23,125 nt of DNA from Candidatus Heimdallarchaeota archaeon (GTDB lineage Archaea; Asgardarchaeota; Heimdallarchaeia; Heimdallarchaeales; Kariarchaeaceae): the NCBI GenBank assembly GCA_015522385.1, contig WAMJ01000299.1, positions 1-23,125 of the forward strand, read 5' to 3'. Shown here piece after piece: positions 16,246 through 23,125 of the stretch. A program made the position numbers and the translations under genes. The notes beneath the pieces are model-generated. The model was not told the DNA's origin, did not search any database, and was given only the letters and a program-made list of their open reading frames with translations. Position 1 is the stretch's first letter. Each line of letters begins with the position of its first letter.

Positions 16246-17399
16246 CAAAACATAACCTCCGATTTTTTGTAGAGAGCGAAATTAAGAAAGTAGAGTCCTA
16301 AAATTCCAAATATTGATATAGGAAATAAGACACTCGATAGAGGATTGTTATCTCCTAACCATGAGCTAAGAGTAGAACCCAAAAAGGAAGTATATACATT
16401 CATTCCTTGTTTTAAGATGAAAAAGTCTGTGCCTATTCCAATACTAAAAAAGATGAAAATTCCCGCTCTGAGATTTGGAATCAGAAGCAAGATCATTATG
16501 TATTCAAAAATCTGCAGTACTGTAGGAACGATAATCACTACCAGAAATTGAAAAAGACGTGATATGTTACCATATGAGGGGGATGTCCCTAGAAACCCAA
16601 GATAGTGTATTAAATAGTAATACACTATGGGCAGTACGACAATTCCTACAATTTCTATTATAGACCTAATTATCCGATACCTAAATGTACACTCTCGACC
16701 AAATCGAGTTACCCATTGATCTTGAACATGGAGTTCATCTCTTCTGAAATAAAAATACCCAATTTGTGAAATAATTGCCCAGTAAAAGAATACAAAGTAG
16801 GGCCTCACTAACATATCAAAGGCTAATAGTCCCTGAAGTGTATTGTACTCTTTCATGTTTGGAATTCTGAAGCTAAATGTTGAAATTTCGAGAAGAAGGG
16901 GATACATGATCAACAAGGCATTAGGCTTTTCTACCTGACCGTAAAAATCCCAATTTGAAACTCTCTTCTTCCTTACAAGATCCCAAATTGTTGAGGCGAC
17001 GAATAGAAGAGCCATAAAGATTAGTGATGAAGAAAAATTATTCACAACCTTTGCAAGAGAAATGTCTTTTGAGATGTTAATGCCAAAAAATGTAGAGTTA
17101 AATATAGATAATTTATTGTCCGGTTTAATCGTCAAAGTAAGTATACCCCCCTTCAAGAAATCCATCGAAAGGATGAATTTGTCATATGTACCATTTCTCT
17201 CTATGCTTCCCGCAAAAATAACCTCACGAAATCCCTCTACTGGAAAAAAGACAATACTCATTGAATGTGAGATGTTTGACATCACGAAACCTGATATTTG
17301 AGTGCCTTTGTAGACCTCAAATGAGAAATCCATTGTAAAATTACTTTCTGTAAATTTATTGGTCTGTTGGATCTGTTCTGAATATCCATAGATTATCAT
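16245..17399 (-). CDS. ABC-2-like permease A, probable loss of the original start codon
   Basis: 384 residues from ATG 17399. The exported-domain part occupies about residues 1-125 and about seven helices follow. The frame stays open upstream to 17462 and encodes a clean hydrophobic leader (LVVITFILSLSVNTMIIY) that mirrors the N-terminal helix of permease B, but the first codons contain no ATG, GTG or TTG. The natural start position, five codons ahead of that leader, reads ATA at 17456-17454. Either ATA initiates, or the start was lost by a G-to-A change and the gene is silenced or makes a misrouted short form. The loop after the first helix pair contains DQWVTRFGRECTF. The TGA is shared with the ATG of permease B. 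Confidence 0.65.
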   Translation of the reverse strand: MIIYGYSEQIQQTNKFTESNFTMDFSFEVYKGTQISGFVMSNISHSMSIVFFPVEGFREVIFAGSIERNGTYDKFILSMDFLKGGILTLTIKPDNKLSIFNSTFFGINISKDISLAKVVNNFSSSLIFMALLFVASTIWDLVRKKRVSNWDFYGQVEKPNALLIMYPLLLEISTFSFRIPNMKEYNTLQGLLAFDMLVRPYFVFFYWAIISQIGYFYFRRDELHVQDQWVTRFGRECTFRYRIIRSIIEIVGIVVLPIVYYYLIHYLGFLGTSPSYGNISRLFQFLVVIIVPTVLQIFEYIMILLLIPNLRAGIFIFFSIGIGTDFFILKQGMNVYTSFLGSTLSSWLGDNNPLSSVLFPISIFGILGLYFLNFALYKKSEVMF

Positions 17400-17456
17400 T
17401 GTATTTACACTCAGTGATAGTATGAAGGTGATGACTACTAAATTCCCTAAATTTAT
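17400..17456 (-). other. in-frame signal-anchor extension of permease A without a canonical start
   Basis: Codons from ATA 17456 to the annotated ATG give NLGNLVVITFILSLSVNT after the ATA codon. It begins 2 nt after the ABC ATPase stop (TAA at 17461-17459), a usual operon spacing. The hydrophobic content is what one expects of an export helix and not of random spacer. Confidence 0.5.
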
Positions 17457-17458
17457 TT

Positions 17459-18349
17459 TTAATCACTCCTTATTGAATCCATAAATACTTGCTCAAGTAG
17501 ACTTCTTCTTGGTGTTGGATTTAGATCAGTGAGCTGAAGTAGTTGAGAATGTTCGACTAGGCTAAACTCGACCAGCATTCCTTTCTGCACTATACATTCA
17601 ACCCCCGTTTTTTTCAACTTGCGTACTATGTCAGACACAGATACTGGTGGAAGAACCTTAACTACATACTCACGGATGAACTTACTCTCAACTATCTTGC
17701 TCATCGAGTAATTTGCTTTGATTTTACCGTTATGCAGAATAACTACTTGGTCACAAACTTTCTCTAAATCATGAAGAATATGGCTGAGGATGATCACATT
17801 CATGTCATTCTTCCAAGCAATCTCATGAATATAATCCAAGATTTCAGATCGTGCAGATACATCTAAATTTGCGGTGGGTTCATCAAGAAATACATACTTC
17901 GGATTACCAATTAAGGCTACTGCAATGGCAAATTTTTGCTTCATCCCTGCAGAAAGGGCTTGAAATTTACTCTGTGATTTTTCTTCTAAATTAAACTTAT
18001 TTAGTAGATACCGTGATGCATCCCTTGCTTCCTTTTGGGATAATCCCCGAAGACATCCCACATACTCCAAAAAATCAGATAGTGCATACCAGCTTGGGAA
18101 TGAAGGCTGCTCAAACATCACACCCATATGTTGAAGGATATTGTTTCTCTGCGCACACACATCCATCCCATCAACTCTAATGTGACCTGAGTTAACATTC
18201 ATTAGGTTAAAAATCAGTTTGACTAAGGTAGACTTGCCTGCTCCATTCTCTCCGATCAATCCAATGATTTTCCCCTCAATGTTAATTGAAAGTTCCTTGA
18301 AGACCTCAATTTTTCCATAGGCAAAGTTAACCCTACTAATTTCGATCAC
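17459..18349 (-). CDS. ABC transporter ATP-binding protein
   Basis: 296 residues, GTG start (an overlapping ATG at 18353 is out of frame). It is the cytoplasmic ATPase that powers the two permeases downstream. Walker A GENGAGKST at 33-41, Q-loop Q81, signature LSAGMKQ at 132-138, Walker B YVFLDEP at 152-158 with the D-loop NLD (161-163), and H190 are all present, so the domain looks functional. A ~70-residue C-terminal domain (from about 225) follows. It resembles the CcmA/NatA-type ATPases that partner ABC-2 permeases, including bacteriocin or drug export and self-protection systems. It is first in the operon, with a TATA-like element at 18369-18376. Confidence 0.93.
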   Translation of the reverse strand: MIEISRVNFAYGKIEVFKELSINIEGKIIGLIGENGAGKSTLVKLIFNLMNVNSGHIRVDGMDVCAQRNNILQHMGVMFEQPSFPSWYALSDFLEYVGCLRGLSQKEARDASRYLLNKFNLEEKSQSKFQALSAGMKQKFAIAVALIGNPKYVFLDEPTANLDVSARSEILDYIHEIAWKNDMNVIILSHILHDLEKVCDQVVILHNGKIKANYSMSKIVESKFIREYVVKVLPPVSVSDIVRKLKKTGVECIVQKGMLVEFSLVEHSQLLQLTDLNPTPRRSLLEQVFMDSIRSD

Positions 18350-18368
18350 ACATTTTTGTCATCTGAGA

Positions 18369-18376
18369 TAATAATA
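18369..18376 (-). promoter_or_regulatory. TATA-like element of the ABC operon
   Basis: tattatta on the minus strand, 20-27 nt before GTG 18349. Confidence 0.45.
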
Positions 18377-18385
18377 AACGTTACC

Positions 18386-18393
18386 TTTATTTA
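18386..18393 (+). promoter_or_regulatory. TATA box of the broken secreted-protein gene
   Basis: tttattta, 22-29 nt before ATG 18415. It lies back to back with the ABC operon promoter, so one regulator could control both. An 11-A tract (18397-18407) follows. Confidence 0.5.
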
Positions 18394-18414
18394 TTCAAAA
18401 AAAAAAACAAATCA

Positions 18415-19112
18415 ATGGCAAGGAAAAGTCATAAAATTATGTCTTTGGGACTAATGGTACTCCTTAGTATCATTTTCTCATCACTCTCAGGAACTCAAGC
18501 TTCTTATTGGACTTCAGTTAAAACTGGAGACTTTCTAGGAGCATACGACTCTACCAATGTATGGAAATCGGACAAATCAACAGCCTCGTCTGTTATACAC
18601 GATGATACTTACGCCCAAGTTAGACATTGAGTAGTTGCTAAGTCAAATGGATTTGCTACTGGGTATTCGAGAATCACTACTTTATTTGCTACTGCTAACC
18701 TTGGATCAAATGGAGGACATAGTGGAACTAGTGGGACAACTTATAGGGCATCAGTGTCTTTTGATATAGGTGCTCACCTTGAAGGACCTAATCAATACGT
18801 GAAAGTGACTGTGCGATTAACATACTTGGGAGGAATCAGTAAAGTTATCGCTTCCAGCAACTACATTACATTTAGTGCCACTGATGTTCATGGAGCTTAT
18901 AATCTCATCACTCCAGGTTTTACCCTAGATGTATCCAGAACACTCTATGTTGAATTGGAAGTAATACATATAGTCGCTCAGCTTGGTATCAGCCTGATGC
19001 ATCTGTCAATATGTACAACAATGGTCAATCAAGTCTTCCAGGAGAATATGAATACGAGATGAACCTTAATAATTTTCAAATTCAAAAATTTGTATCTTCT
19101 ATTCAGGAATAA
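18415..19112 (+). pseudogene. secreted orphan protein broken by an in-frame TGA and a one-base deletion
   Basis: The gene opens with a good signal peptide (residues 1-30, hydrophobic core LGLMVLLSIIFSS, likely cleavage after TQA) and the mature start SYWTSVKTGDFLGAYDS. TGA at 18628-18630 ends this frame after 71 residues, but the same frame continues with sensible protein (VVAKSNGFATGYSRITT, then GSNGGHSGTSGTTYRASVSF). Near 18961-18965 the frame must shift: reading gta-aat-aca with one restored A gives VNTYSRSAWYQPDASVNMYNN and runs on to TAA at 19110-19112. The repaired protein is about 232 residues, Cys-free, glycine/serine-rich and predicted beta. I do not recognise the family. Its place opposite an ABC operon suggests an exported effector or peptide partner, which is inference. 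Confidence 0.72.
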
Positions 19113-19185
19113 TAAAATAGTTCAAAGTTAACAACAATTCAACAATTCCGTATCAGTATTTACAAATTTAGACACCCGCCCTAGG

Positions 19186-19194
19186 CTTTTTATC
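19186..19194 (+). promoter_or_regulatory. TATA box of the MoaD-like gene
   Basis: ctttttatc, 24-32 nt before ATG 19218. Confidence 0.5.
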
Positions 19195-19217
19195 TACGAC
19201 TTCTGAAATTATCTTGA

Positions 19218-19496
19218 ATGAAGATCACTGTCCGTTCCTTCGCAAATATCAGGGATGCAATAGGATCCCGTGTAGTCGAGCTGGATCTGCACGAGAAGGC
19301 AACTGCATGGGATGTACTGCAAGAGCTTGTAAGGAAGTACCCAACTCTCTCACAGATACTTTTCAAAGACAGTAAACTCTCACCTAGTGTGAAGATAGCC
19401 CTGAACAGTGAAAACATCGAGGTCTCGGAAATAGAACAGATCGTACTCTCTGATGGTCACCAACTGGTTCTTATACCACCGACAGGTGGGGGGTGA
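19218..19496 (+). CDS. MoaD/ThiS family sulfur carrier (ubiquitin-like)
   Basis: 92 residues with the beta-grasp pattern MKITVRSFANIRDAIGSRVVELDLHEKATAWDVLQELVRKYPTL typical of MoaD. It ends in Thr-Gly-Gly-Gly, the C-terminal glycine tail that is adenylated and thiocarboxylated. It may serve as the small subunit of molybdopterin synthase or as a SAMP-type protein modifier; the sequence does not separate these. No MoaE, MoeB or E1-like gene is in the window. The stop is immediately followed by the stop of the convergent gene. Confidence 0.85.
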   Translation: MKITVRSFANIRDAIGSRVVELDLHEKATAWDVLQELVRKYPTLSQILFKDSKLSPSVKIALNSENIEVSEIEQIVLSDGHQLVLIPPTGGG

Positions 19497-20495
19497 CTAC
19501 CACCCAAACCTTTCCTGCAACTCTAATAGTTCCGGAAATTGATCCAGACCAATCTCCCTCCCCATCGAGAGCAGATCCTTCAGAAAGTACTTCACCTCGT
19601 CCTCGGGGTCATTCGTCTCGAGAAGCTGGACGAGGTAGTCGAAGGCGAAGGTGATCACCCACTGGAATGACTTCCCAACGTACTTTCCTCTCGGCATCTC
19701 GCGTTTCAATCCCTCGAGTACCCTGTCATAGATCTCGTAGAACTCCTCATTGCTCAAGGACTGCGTATCCTCATGTTCTTCACCCAGTACCACTATATCC
19801 TCTTGATTTGTTCTTTCTTCATTCACTCCACCATCTGAGGACAATTCATCGCCAATTTGCTCTGCGACCTCGAATGTGACCCCCTCCACATCTAGGTTGA
19901 CTCCATTGCTCTCACTGCACAAGGAGCATTTTGGTACGGTGAAGAAGTACCCATAGTCTGCGTACTCACTGTCCTTGTTGATGATGAGATCCAGAACTTC
20001 AATGTTCTTTTCAACCAATCTTTTCCGCCTGATCGATCCCAGCTTTCCTCGGAAAGATAGGTTGATCACCACCGATCTACTAATCTTTTCTAGACGAAGA
20101 TCCAGATCCTCCTCCTCACTGCTCTCGGTAGAGAGTGCTATAACCTCCTTTAATCCTTCGGTGATGCTGGTAGAGGTCTTACCCCCACATTTTGCACAGT
20201 CAGAGACAGCATCTAGTCGGATCTTCTGTACCATCCTGCCCCTCAGGTCGTAGAGGAGTGTCTGCTTCACTATGAAGTAGCCATTGGTCACGCGGACTAC
20301 CGAATCACCATCGTTTGTGACAAAGCTCGGACGGTCGATCCTCTTGAAGAGGTACCCTTCCATGACTTCTTGGAGATAGGTTATCACAACGGCGAGGTCA
20401 GTCTCTTGAATCGTGTCTGTTGCGTAATCCTTGGTGATAGCATCGAATCTTTCAGCTTCCTCCATCTTCTTCCTGAGAAAATCATCAGTTCCCAC
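19497..20495 (-). CDS. orphan protein with two CxxC motifs (probable zinc knuckle)
   Basis: 332 residues, GTG start. Two Cys pairs, C100-x-x-C103 and C190-x-x-C193, could jointly bind one zinc with an ~85-residue insertion between them. The segment between includes a basic patch (GSIRRKRLVEKN, about 153-164). An acidic, low-complexity linker (about 214-250) precedes a helical C-terminal domain (about 250-332). There is no signal peptide or membrane helix. I do not recognise the family. It lies 50 bp after the 555-residue orphan gene on the same strand, with A/T elements in the gap (20518-20524 and 20528-20535) that could start it separately. Confidence 0.65.
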   Translation of the reverse strand: MGTDDFLRKKMEEAERFDAITKDYATDTIQETDLAVVITYLQEVMEGYLFKRIDRPSFVTNDGDSVVRVTNGYFIVKQTLLYDLRGRMVQKIRLDAVSDCAKCGGKTSTSITEGLKEVIALSTESSEEEDLDLRLEKISRSVVINLSFRGKLGSIRRKRLVEKNIEVLDLIINKDSEYADYGYFFTVPKCSLCSESNGVNLDVEGVTFEVAEQIGDELSSDGGVNEERTNQEDIVVLGEEHEDTQSLSNEEFYEIYDRVLEGLKREMPRGKYVGKSFQWVITFAFDYLVQLLETNDPEDEVKYFLKDLLSMGREIGLDQFPELLELQERFGW

Positions 20496-20545
20496 TAGCT
20501 GTCACCAATGTGTACTGGTAAATTGGAAATTAAAACTTATAGAAT

Positions 20546-22213
20546 TTAAGCCTCGACTTTCTGTGCTCTGGTGTCAAAGACTGTGAGAGAATCCCTCAAG
20601 GAATTGACGATGGCTTTTTCACCCTCGATACCGCTGGTAGTTGGGTACTCTTTGCCTTCCTCTTCCATCTTCTTCAGGATCTCATCCATCTTGTCAATAT
20701 AGGTAACGATATCCTCTCTGTACGAGCCCTCAGCAGACTGGAGACCAATGAACGCGAGTCTCTTGTAGATTGAAAGGCGGTCTATTTCGATGATGTCCAG
20801 TTTCGATGCCTTCTCCTCATCGTCGAAACCTGCCTCTTCAAGAAACTCCTTGAAGCGAGCGAATATCTTGACTGCATCATCCTCGTTGCGAAGCTGGAGA
20901 TTGTCTAGCTTGGCAAATTCGCTCCAGAATTCCAATGGGGTCTCGTAAGCTTTCTTGTTACCGAAGAACATCACACTCGCCTGCCAGAAAATGTGCTCGA
21001 ATCTCGCGAAGGTATTGGTGATGTGCTCCCTTGCTTCCTTGTACTGGTTGGCGATAGTGTTCATGTGCAGATACTGCATCCAGATAACTCCGATCAGAGC
21101 CTCTGGGTCGTCTACCTCGTTGAGTGCTCTCCAGAATTTTTTGTTCAGATTCTTGTAGTGCTTCTCGAAAGGCTTGAACGGTTTAGAGTGGATGAGGATC
21201 CCGGAGGCAAGTGCGTGATACGTTCTGCTGAGGATCTCAAAGAAGCTCTCAGGTTCATCAGAGATCTTGGCTAATTGTCTCATATGTGCTTGTACAGGTA
21301 CGAGGTAGTCCTTGTTCGGAGTGGGATTGAACAGAAGCATCTCCAGAGTCAGTGCTATAGGCATATTCTCCGTGCCTGGCACAGGATCCATGTTTGGTTT
21401 GAACTTGCCCTCGTCGTCCTTCTCCACTGCAGGGACATTCTTAGAATCCTCGAAGTAGGAGATCAGTTCGAGGATGAATGAGTAGAGCACATTGCTCCTT
21501 CCCCTGTAGTCCCCGTGTGTAAGCTCGAAGCTCTTCGGTTTGTCGTCCTCCTCTACGACTTCACCCTCCTTGGGGCTCTGCTCAATAATGCGGGTATCAT
21601 TTTCTCCCTCCTTCCACTTCTTCTCCCTCAGAGCCCTGAGGATGTCAAGGTTCAAAGTCTGGAAAAGGAACTGTTCAAGAAGTGGAGACTTCTCTTTAAG
21701 TACTTTCTGGATATTTTCGGGGGACTTATCCTCAATTCCGAGTTTGTCCATCACCAAGGAGAAGAAATTCTCTAGAATGACCTCGGACATGTTGATATAG
21801 CTCTCGTCCATCCTCTCTTGTGGAATGACGTCGATCCATTCGATGGGCTTTCTCGCAAGCTCATTGAACTTCTCGATACTGGGATGTGAGAGGAAGTCCT
21901 CCTTGAGATCCTCAAAGGATAATTCGTTTTCCGCCATGAACTCTCGGACCATCTTGGACAGACCGAATCTAGGAAGGAAACTCTCAAGTGTGCTTCTAGT
22001 GTAGAGGTTGAACCCCTCTTCCTGATTCTTCTTTTTCCCTCTGGTGCTCCTGATCTTACTGCTCTCGATTCCGAATGAGAGTTGTGTAATTTGGGAATCC
22101 CTGATGTCACTGAATAGGTTCACAGGAACCTCGAGCTTCTCCAGAGTCTGGAGGAACCACTCGTCCCTTTTTGAACTGAACATTCGAATAGGGTTTGGGT
22201 ACTTCTCGAACAT
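20546..22213 (-). CDS. large acidic helical orphan protein
   Basis: 555 residues, rich in Glu/Lys, predicted almost wholly alpha-helical, without signal peptide, membrane helix or cysteine. I do not recognise the family. There is a basic patch at about 52-64 (SKIRSTRGKKKNQ), an acidic low-complexity stretch at about 202-228 (SPKEGEVVEEDDKPK) that may divide two helical domains, and a C-terminal part with repeated helix-pair character (YKEAREHITNTFARFEHIF, then FKEFLEEAGFDDEEKASKL). A helical-repeat scaffold is the best structural guess. The promoter A/T element at 22240-22250 lies 27-37 nt from ATG 22213. Confidence 0.65.
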   Translation of the reverse strand: MFEKYPNPIRMFSSKRDEWFLQTLEKLEVPVNLFSDIRDSQITQLSFGIESSKIRSTRGKKKNQEEGFNLYTRSTLESFLPRFGLSKMVREFMAENELSFEDLKEDFLSHPSIEKFNELARKPIEWIDVIPQERMDESYINMSEVILENFFSLVMDKLGIEDKSPENIQKVLKEKSPLLEQFLFQTLNLDILRALREKKWKEGENDTRIIEQSPKEGEVVEEDDKPKSFELTHGDYRGRSNVLYSFILELISYFEDSKNVPAVEKDDEGKFKPNMDPVPGTENMPIALTLEMLLFNPTPNKDYLVPVQAHMRQLAKISDEPESFFEILSRTYHALASGILIHSKPFKPFEKHYKNLNKKFWRALNEVDDPEALIGVIWMQYLHMNTIANQYKEAREHITNTFARFEHIFWQASVMFFGNKKAYETPLEFWSEFAKLDNLQLRNEDDAVKIFARFKEFLEEAGFDDEEKASKLDIIEIDRLSIYKRLAFIGLQSAEGSYREDIVTYIDKMDEILKKMEEEGKEYPTTSGIEGEKAIVNSLRDSLTVFDTRAQKVEA

Positions 22214-22239
22214 TAAACGTAACCTCAGGGTGAAGTGAA

Positions 22240-22250
22240 TTATTTAAAAT
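22240..22250 (-). promoter_or_regulatory. TATA-like element of the 555-residue orphan gene
   Basis: The stretch atttaaaataa and its surroundings read tttattttaaataa on the minus strand, 27-37 nt before ATG 22213. Confidence 0.45.
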
Positions 22251-22268
22251 AAACACTACATTCGCGGT

Positions 22269-22303
22269 ATTCTCGTCTAAGTGCCGAAATTTTAGACGAG
22301 AAT
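22269..22303. repeat. perfect 12-bp inverted repeat with 11-nt loop
   Basis: attctcgtctaa at 22269-22280 pairs exactly with ttagacgagaat at 22292-22303. It lies 10 nt beyond the stop of the TPR-like gene and upstream of the TATA of the 555-residue gene. It could be a transcript-end hairpin for the first or an operator for the second. Confidence 0.7.
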
Positions 22304-22313
22304 TTCCTTTAAT

Positions 22314-23125
22314 TCAACTAATGATTTTCCCTACCATACGCAAGTACTCGATAATATTCGATTCCGAAATCCGCTTGAACAGGGGGGCATTCGATCTTGA
22401 GAGATTGTTCCATTTCTCAATCTCCTCCTCGATATTGCGTTGAATGGACTCAGCTTTGCTATGCAGGGTTGTGAACTCGTTTGCTCTACAGATCTCCTTG
22501 ACCTCATCAAGAATCTTGAATGTCTCGTTCATCTTGAGTTCCACCAATGACACCTGGGATTTTAGGAGCAGTGCCTCTACTTTAAGAGGAGTTGAGTTCT
22601 GCGATTTCGCAATCGTCTCGATTTGCTGAACGATGAGTTTCACCTGGTCTAGGAGATCGGGATTGTCGTAGGACTGCAATTCAAGGAAGAGGAGCTCTAC
22701 GAGGTTGAGCACCGTGTAGATAAACAGGTCGTAGGTCTTAGGTTCTTCTTTCAGGATCTCCTCAAACATCTCTTGCGCCTTGAGTTTTGCTCTCAGGCGG
22801 TTTTCTGACTTTATAATAGAAGCCTCTGCAACCCTGAAATAGAAGTAGGACGTACTCCCTCGCTCGAATGGCTCAAGTTCGTTCATCATGCTGAAGAGCT
22901 TGTACGCCTCCTCCCTGTCCTCCTTCTCGAGGTCAATGATAATCATGAGATATAGCGTCTCCATAAGCCTGTGCTTGTTCTTCAGCTCAATCTCCAAGTT
23001 CAGTGCGTGTTGGATGTGGCTGTGTGCCATGTCGTACTCACCCCTTAACCAGTAGATCTTAGACAATGTCCGGTTAAAATGAGCTTCGTAGTGAGACCCT
23101 ATAGGATTCTTTACCGTGGTTTCCA
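22314..23125 (-). CDS. TPR-like helical-repeat protein, N-terminus beyond the window
   Basis: The frame is open to the right edge (the last visible codons read ...TTVKNPIGSHYEAHFNR before TLSKIYWLRGEYDMAHSHI), so the protein starts outside. About 270 residues are visible. They show TPR-like helix pairs: IYWLRGEYDMAHSHIQHALNLEIEL, then RLMETLYLMIIIDLEKEDREEAYKLFSMMNELEP, then LLKSQVSLVELKMNETFKILDEVKEIC. TPR domains mediate protein-protein contacts. The repeat is degenerate and the partner unknown. The end (RMVGKIIS) is followed by the inverted repeat at 22269-22303. A TTG at 23066 could be read as a start, but the repeat continues across it. Confidence 0.65.
   Translation of the reverse strand, partial: ETTVKNPIGSHYEAHFNRTLSKIYWLRGEYDMAHSHIQHALNLEIELKNKHRLMETLYLMIIIDLEKEDREEAYKLFSMMNELEPFERGSTSYFYFRVAEASIIKSENRLRAKLKAQEMFEEILKEEPKTYDLFIYTVLNLVELLFLELQSYDNPDLLDQVKLIVQQIETIAKSQNSTPLKVEALLLKSQVSLVELKMNETFKILDEVKEICRANEFTTLHSKAESIQRNIEEEIEKWNNLSRSNAPLFKRISESNIIEYLRMVGKIIS

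Noticed and set aside
18628..18630. In-frame TGA as a selenocysteine codon in the secreted protein
   Set aside because: Some archaea do recode TGA, but the same gene also has a frameshift farther on, the surrounding residues show no redox motif, and I see no SECIS-like hairpin. A plain nonsense lesion is simpler.
18754..19062. A separate 102-residue protein starting at the ATG/GTG region downstream of the TGA
   Set aside because: It is in the same frame as the signal-peptide ORF and its last ~35 residues are out of the true frame, so it is a fragment of the broken gene.

Overview
The window is archaeal chromosome. The evidence is a Cbf5-type pseudouridine synthase with its N-terminal extension and C-terminal PUA region, a 61-residue Sec61-beta translocon subunit, a glycine decarboxylase P-protein split into two subunits, an archaeal-type ATP-NAD kinase, an AMMECR1 protein, and TATA boxes placed about 22-34 nt upstream of most start codons (leaderless transcription). 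Codon use and base composition look mesophilic. No gene here fixes the phylum. An Asgard or other deep archaeal lineage fits the many long orphan proteins, but that is only a guess.

Layout. 1-54 holds the first codons of a protein leaving the left edge (minus strand). 119-2140 holds a small orphan protein, the ATP-NAD kinase and AMMECR1. 2239-5200 encodes two exported proteins on the plus strand: a PQQ-type aldose/sorbosone dehydrogenase and an alkaline phosphatase with a C-terminal membrane anchor. 5197-8090 (minus) is the gcvPA-gcvPB operon. 8187-9907 (minus) holds a ten-helix membrane protein and a membrane-anchored surface protein. 10071-11096 is a nucleoside 2-deoxyribosyltransferase-fold protein. 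11377-12481 holds Sec61-beta and a GNAT-like protein. 12478-14903 (minus) holds Cbf5 and a two-gene operon of a GATase-like-fold protein and a winged-helix regulator.

15055-19112 is different. It is visibly more A+T rich and carries an ABC ATPase, two permeases of identical architecture (N-terminal helix, exported domain, then about seven helices), and a divergent secreted-protein gene. That secreted-protein gene is broken by an in-frame TGA and a one-base deletion. The first permease also seems to have lost its start codon (ATA where ATG is expected). I read this as an acquired export or self-protection cassette that is decaying, and it is the most interesting part of the window.

19218-23125 returns to ordinary composition. 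It has a MoaD/ThiS-family protein on plus and, on minus, three orphan proteins: a double-CxxC protein, a 555-residue acidic helical protein and a TPR-like protein that runs off the right edge. A perfect 12-bp inverted repeat lies between the last two. I found no tRNA, rRNA, CRISPR array, transposase or integrase.
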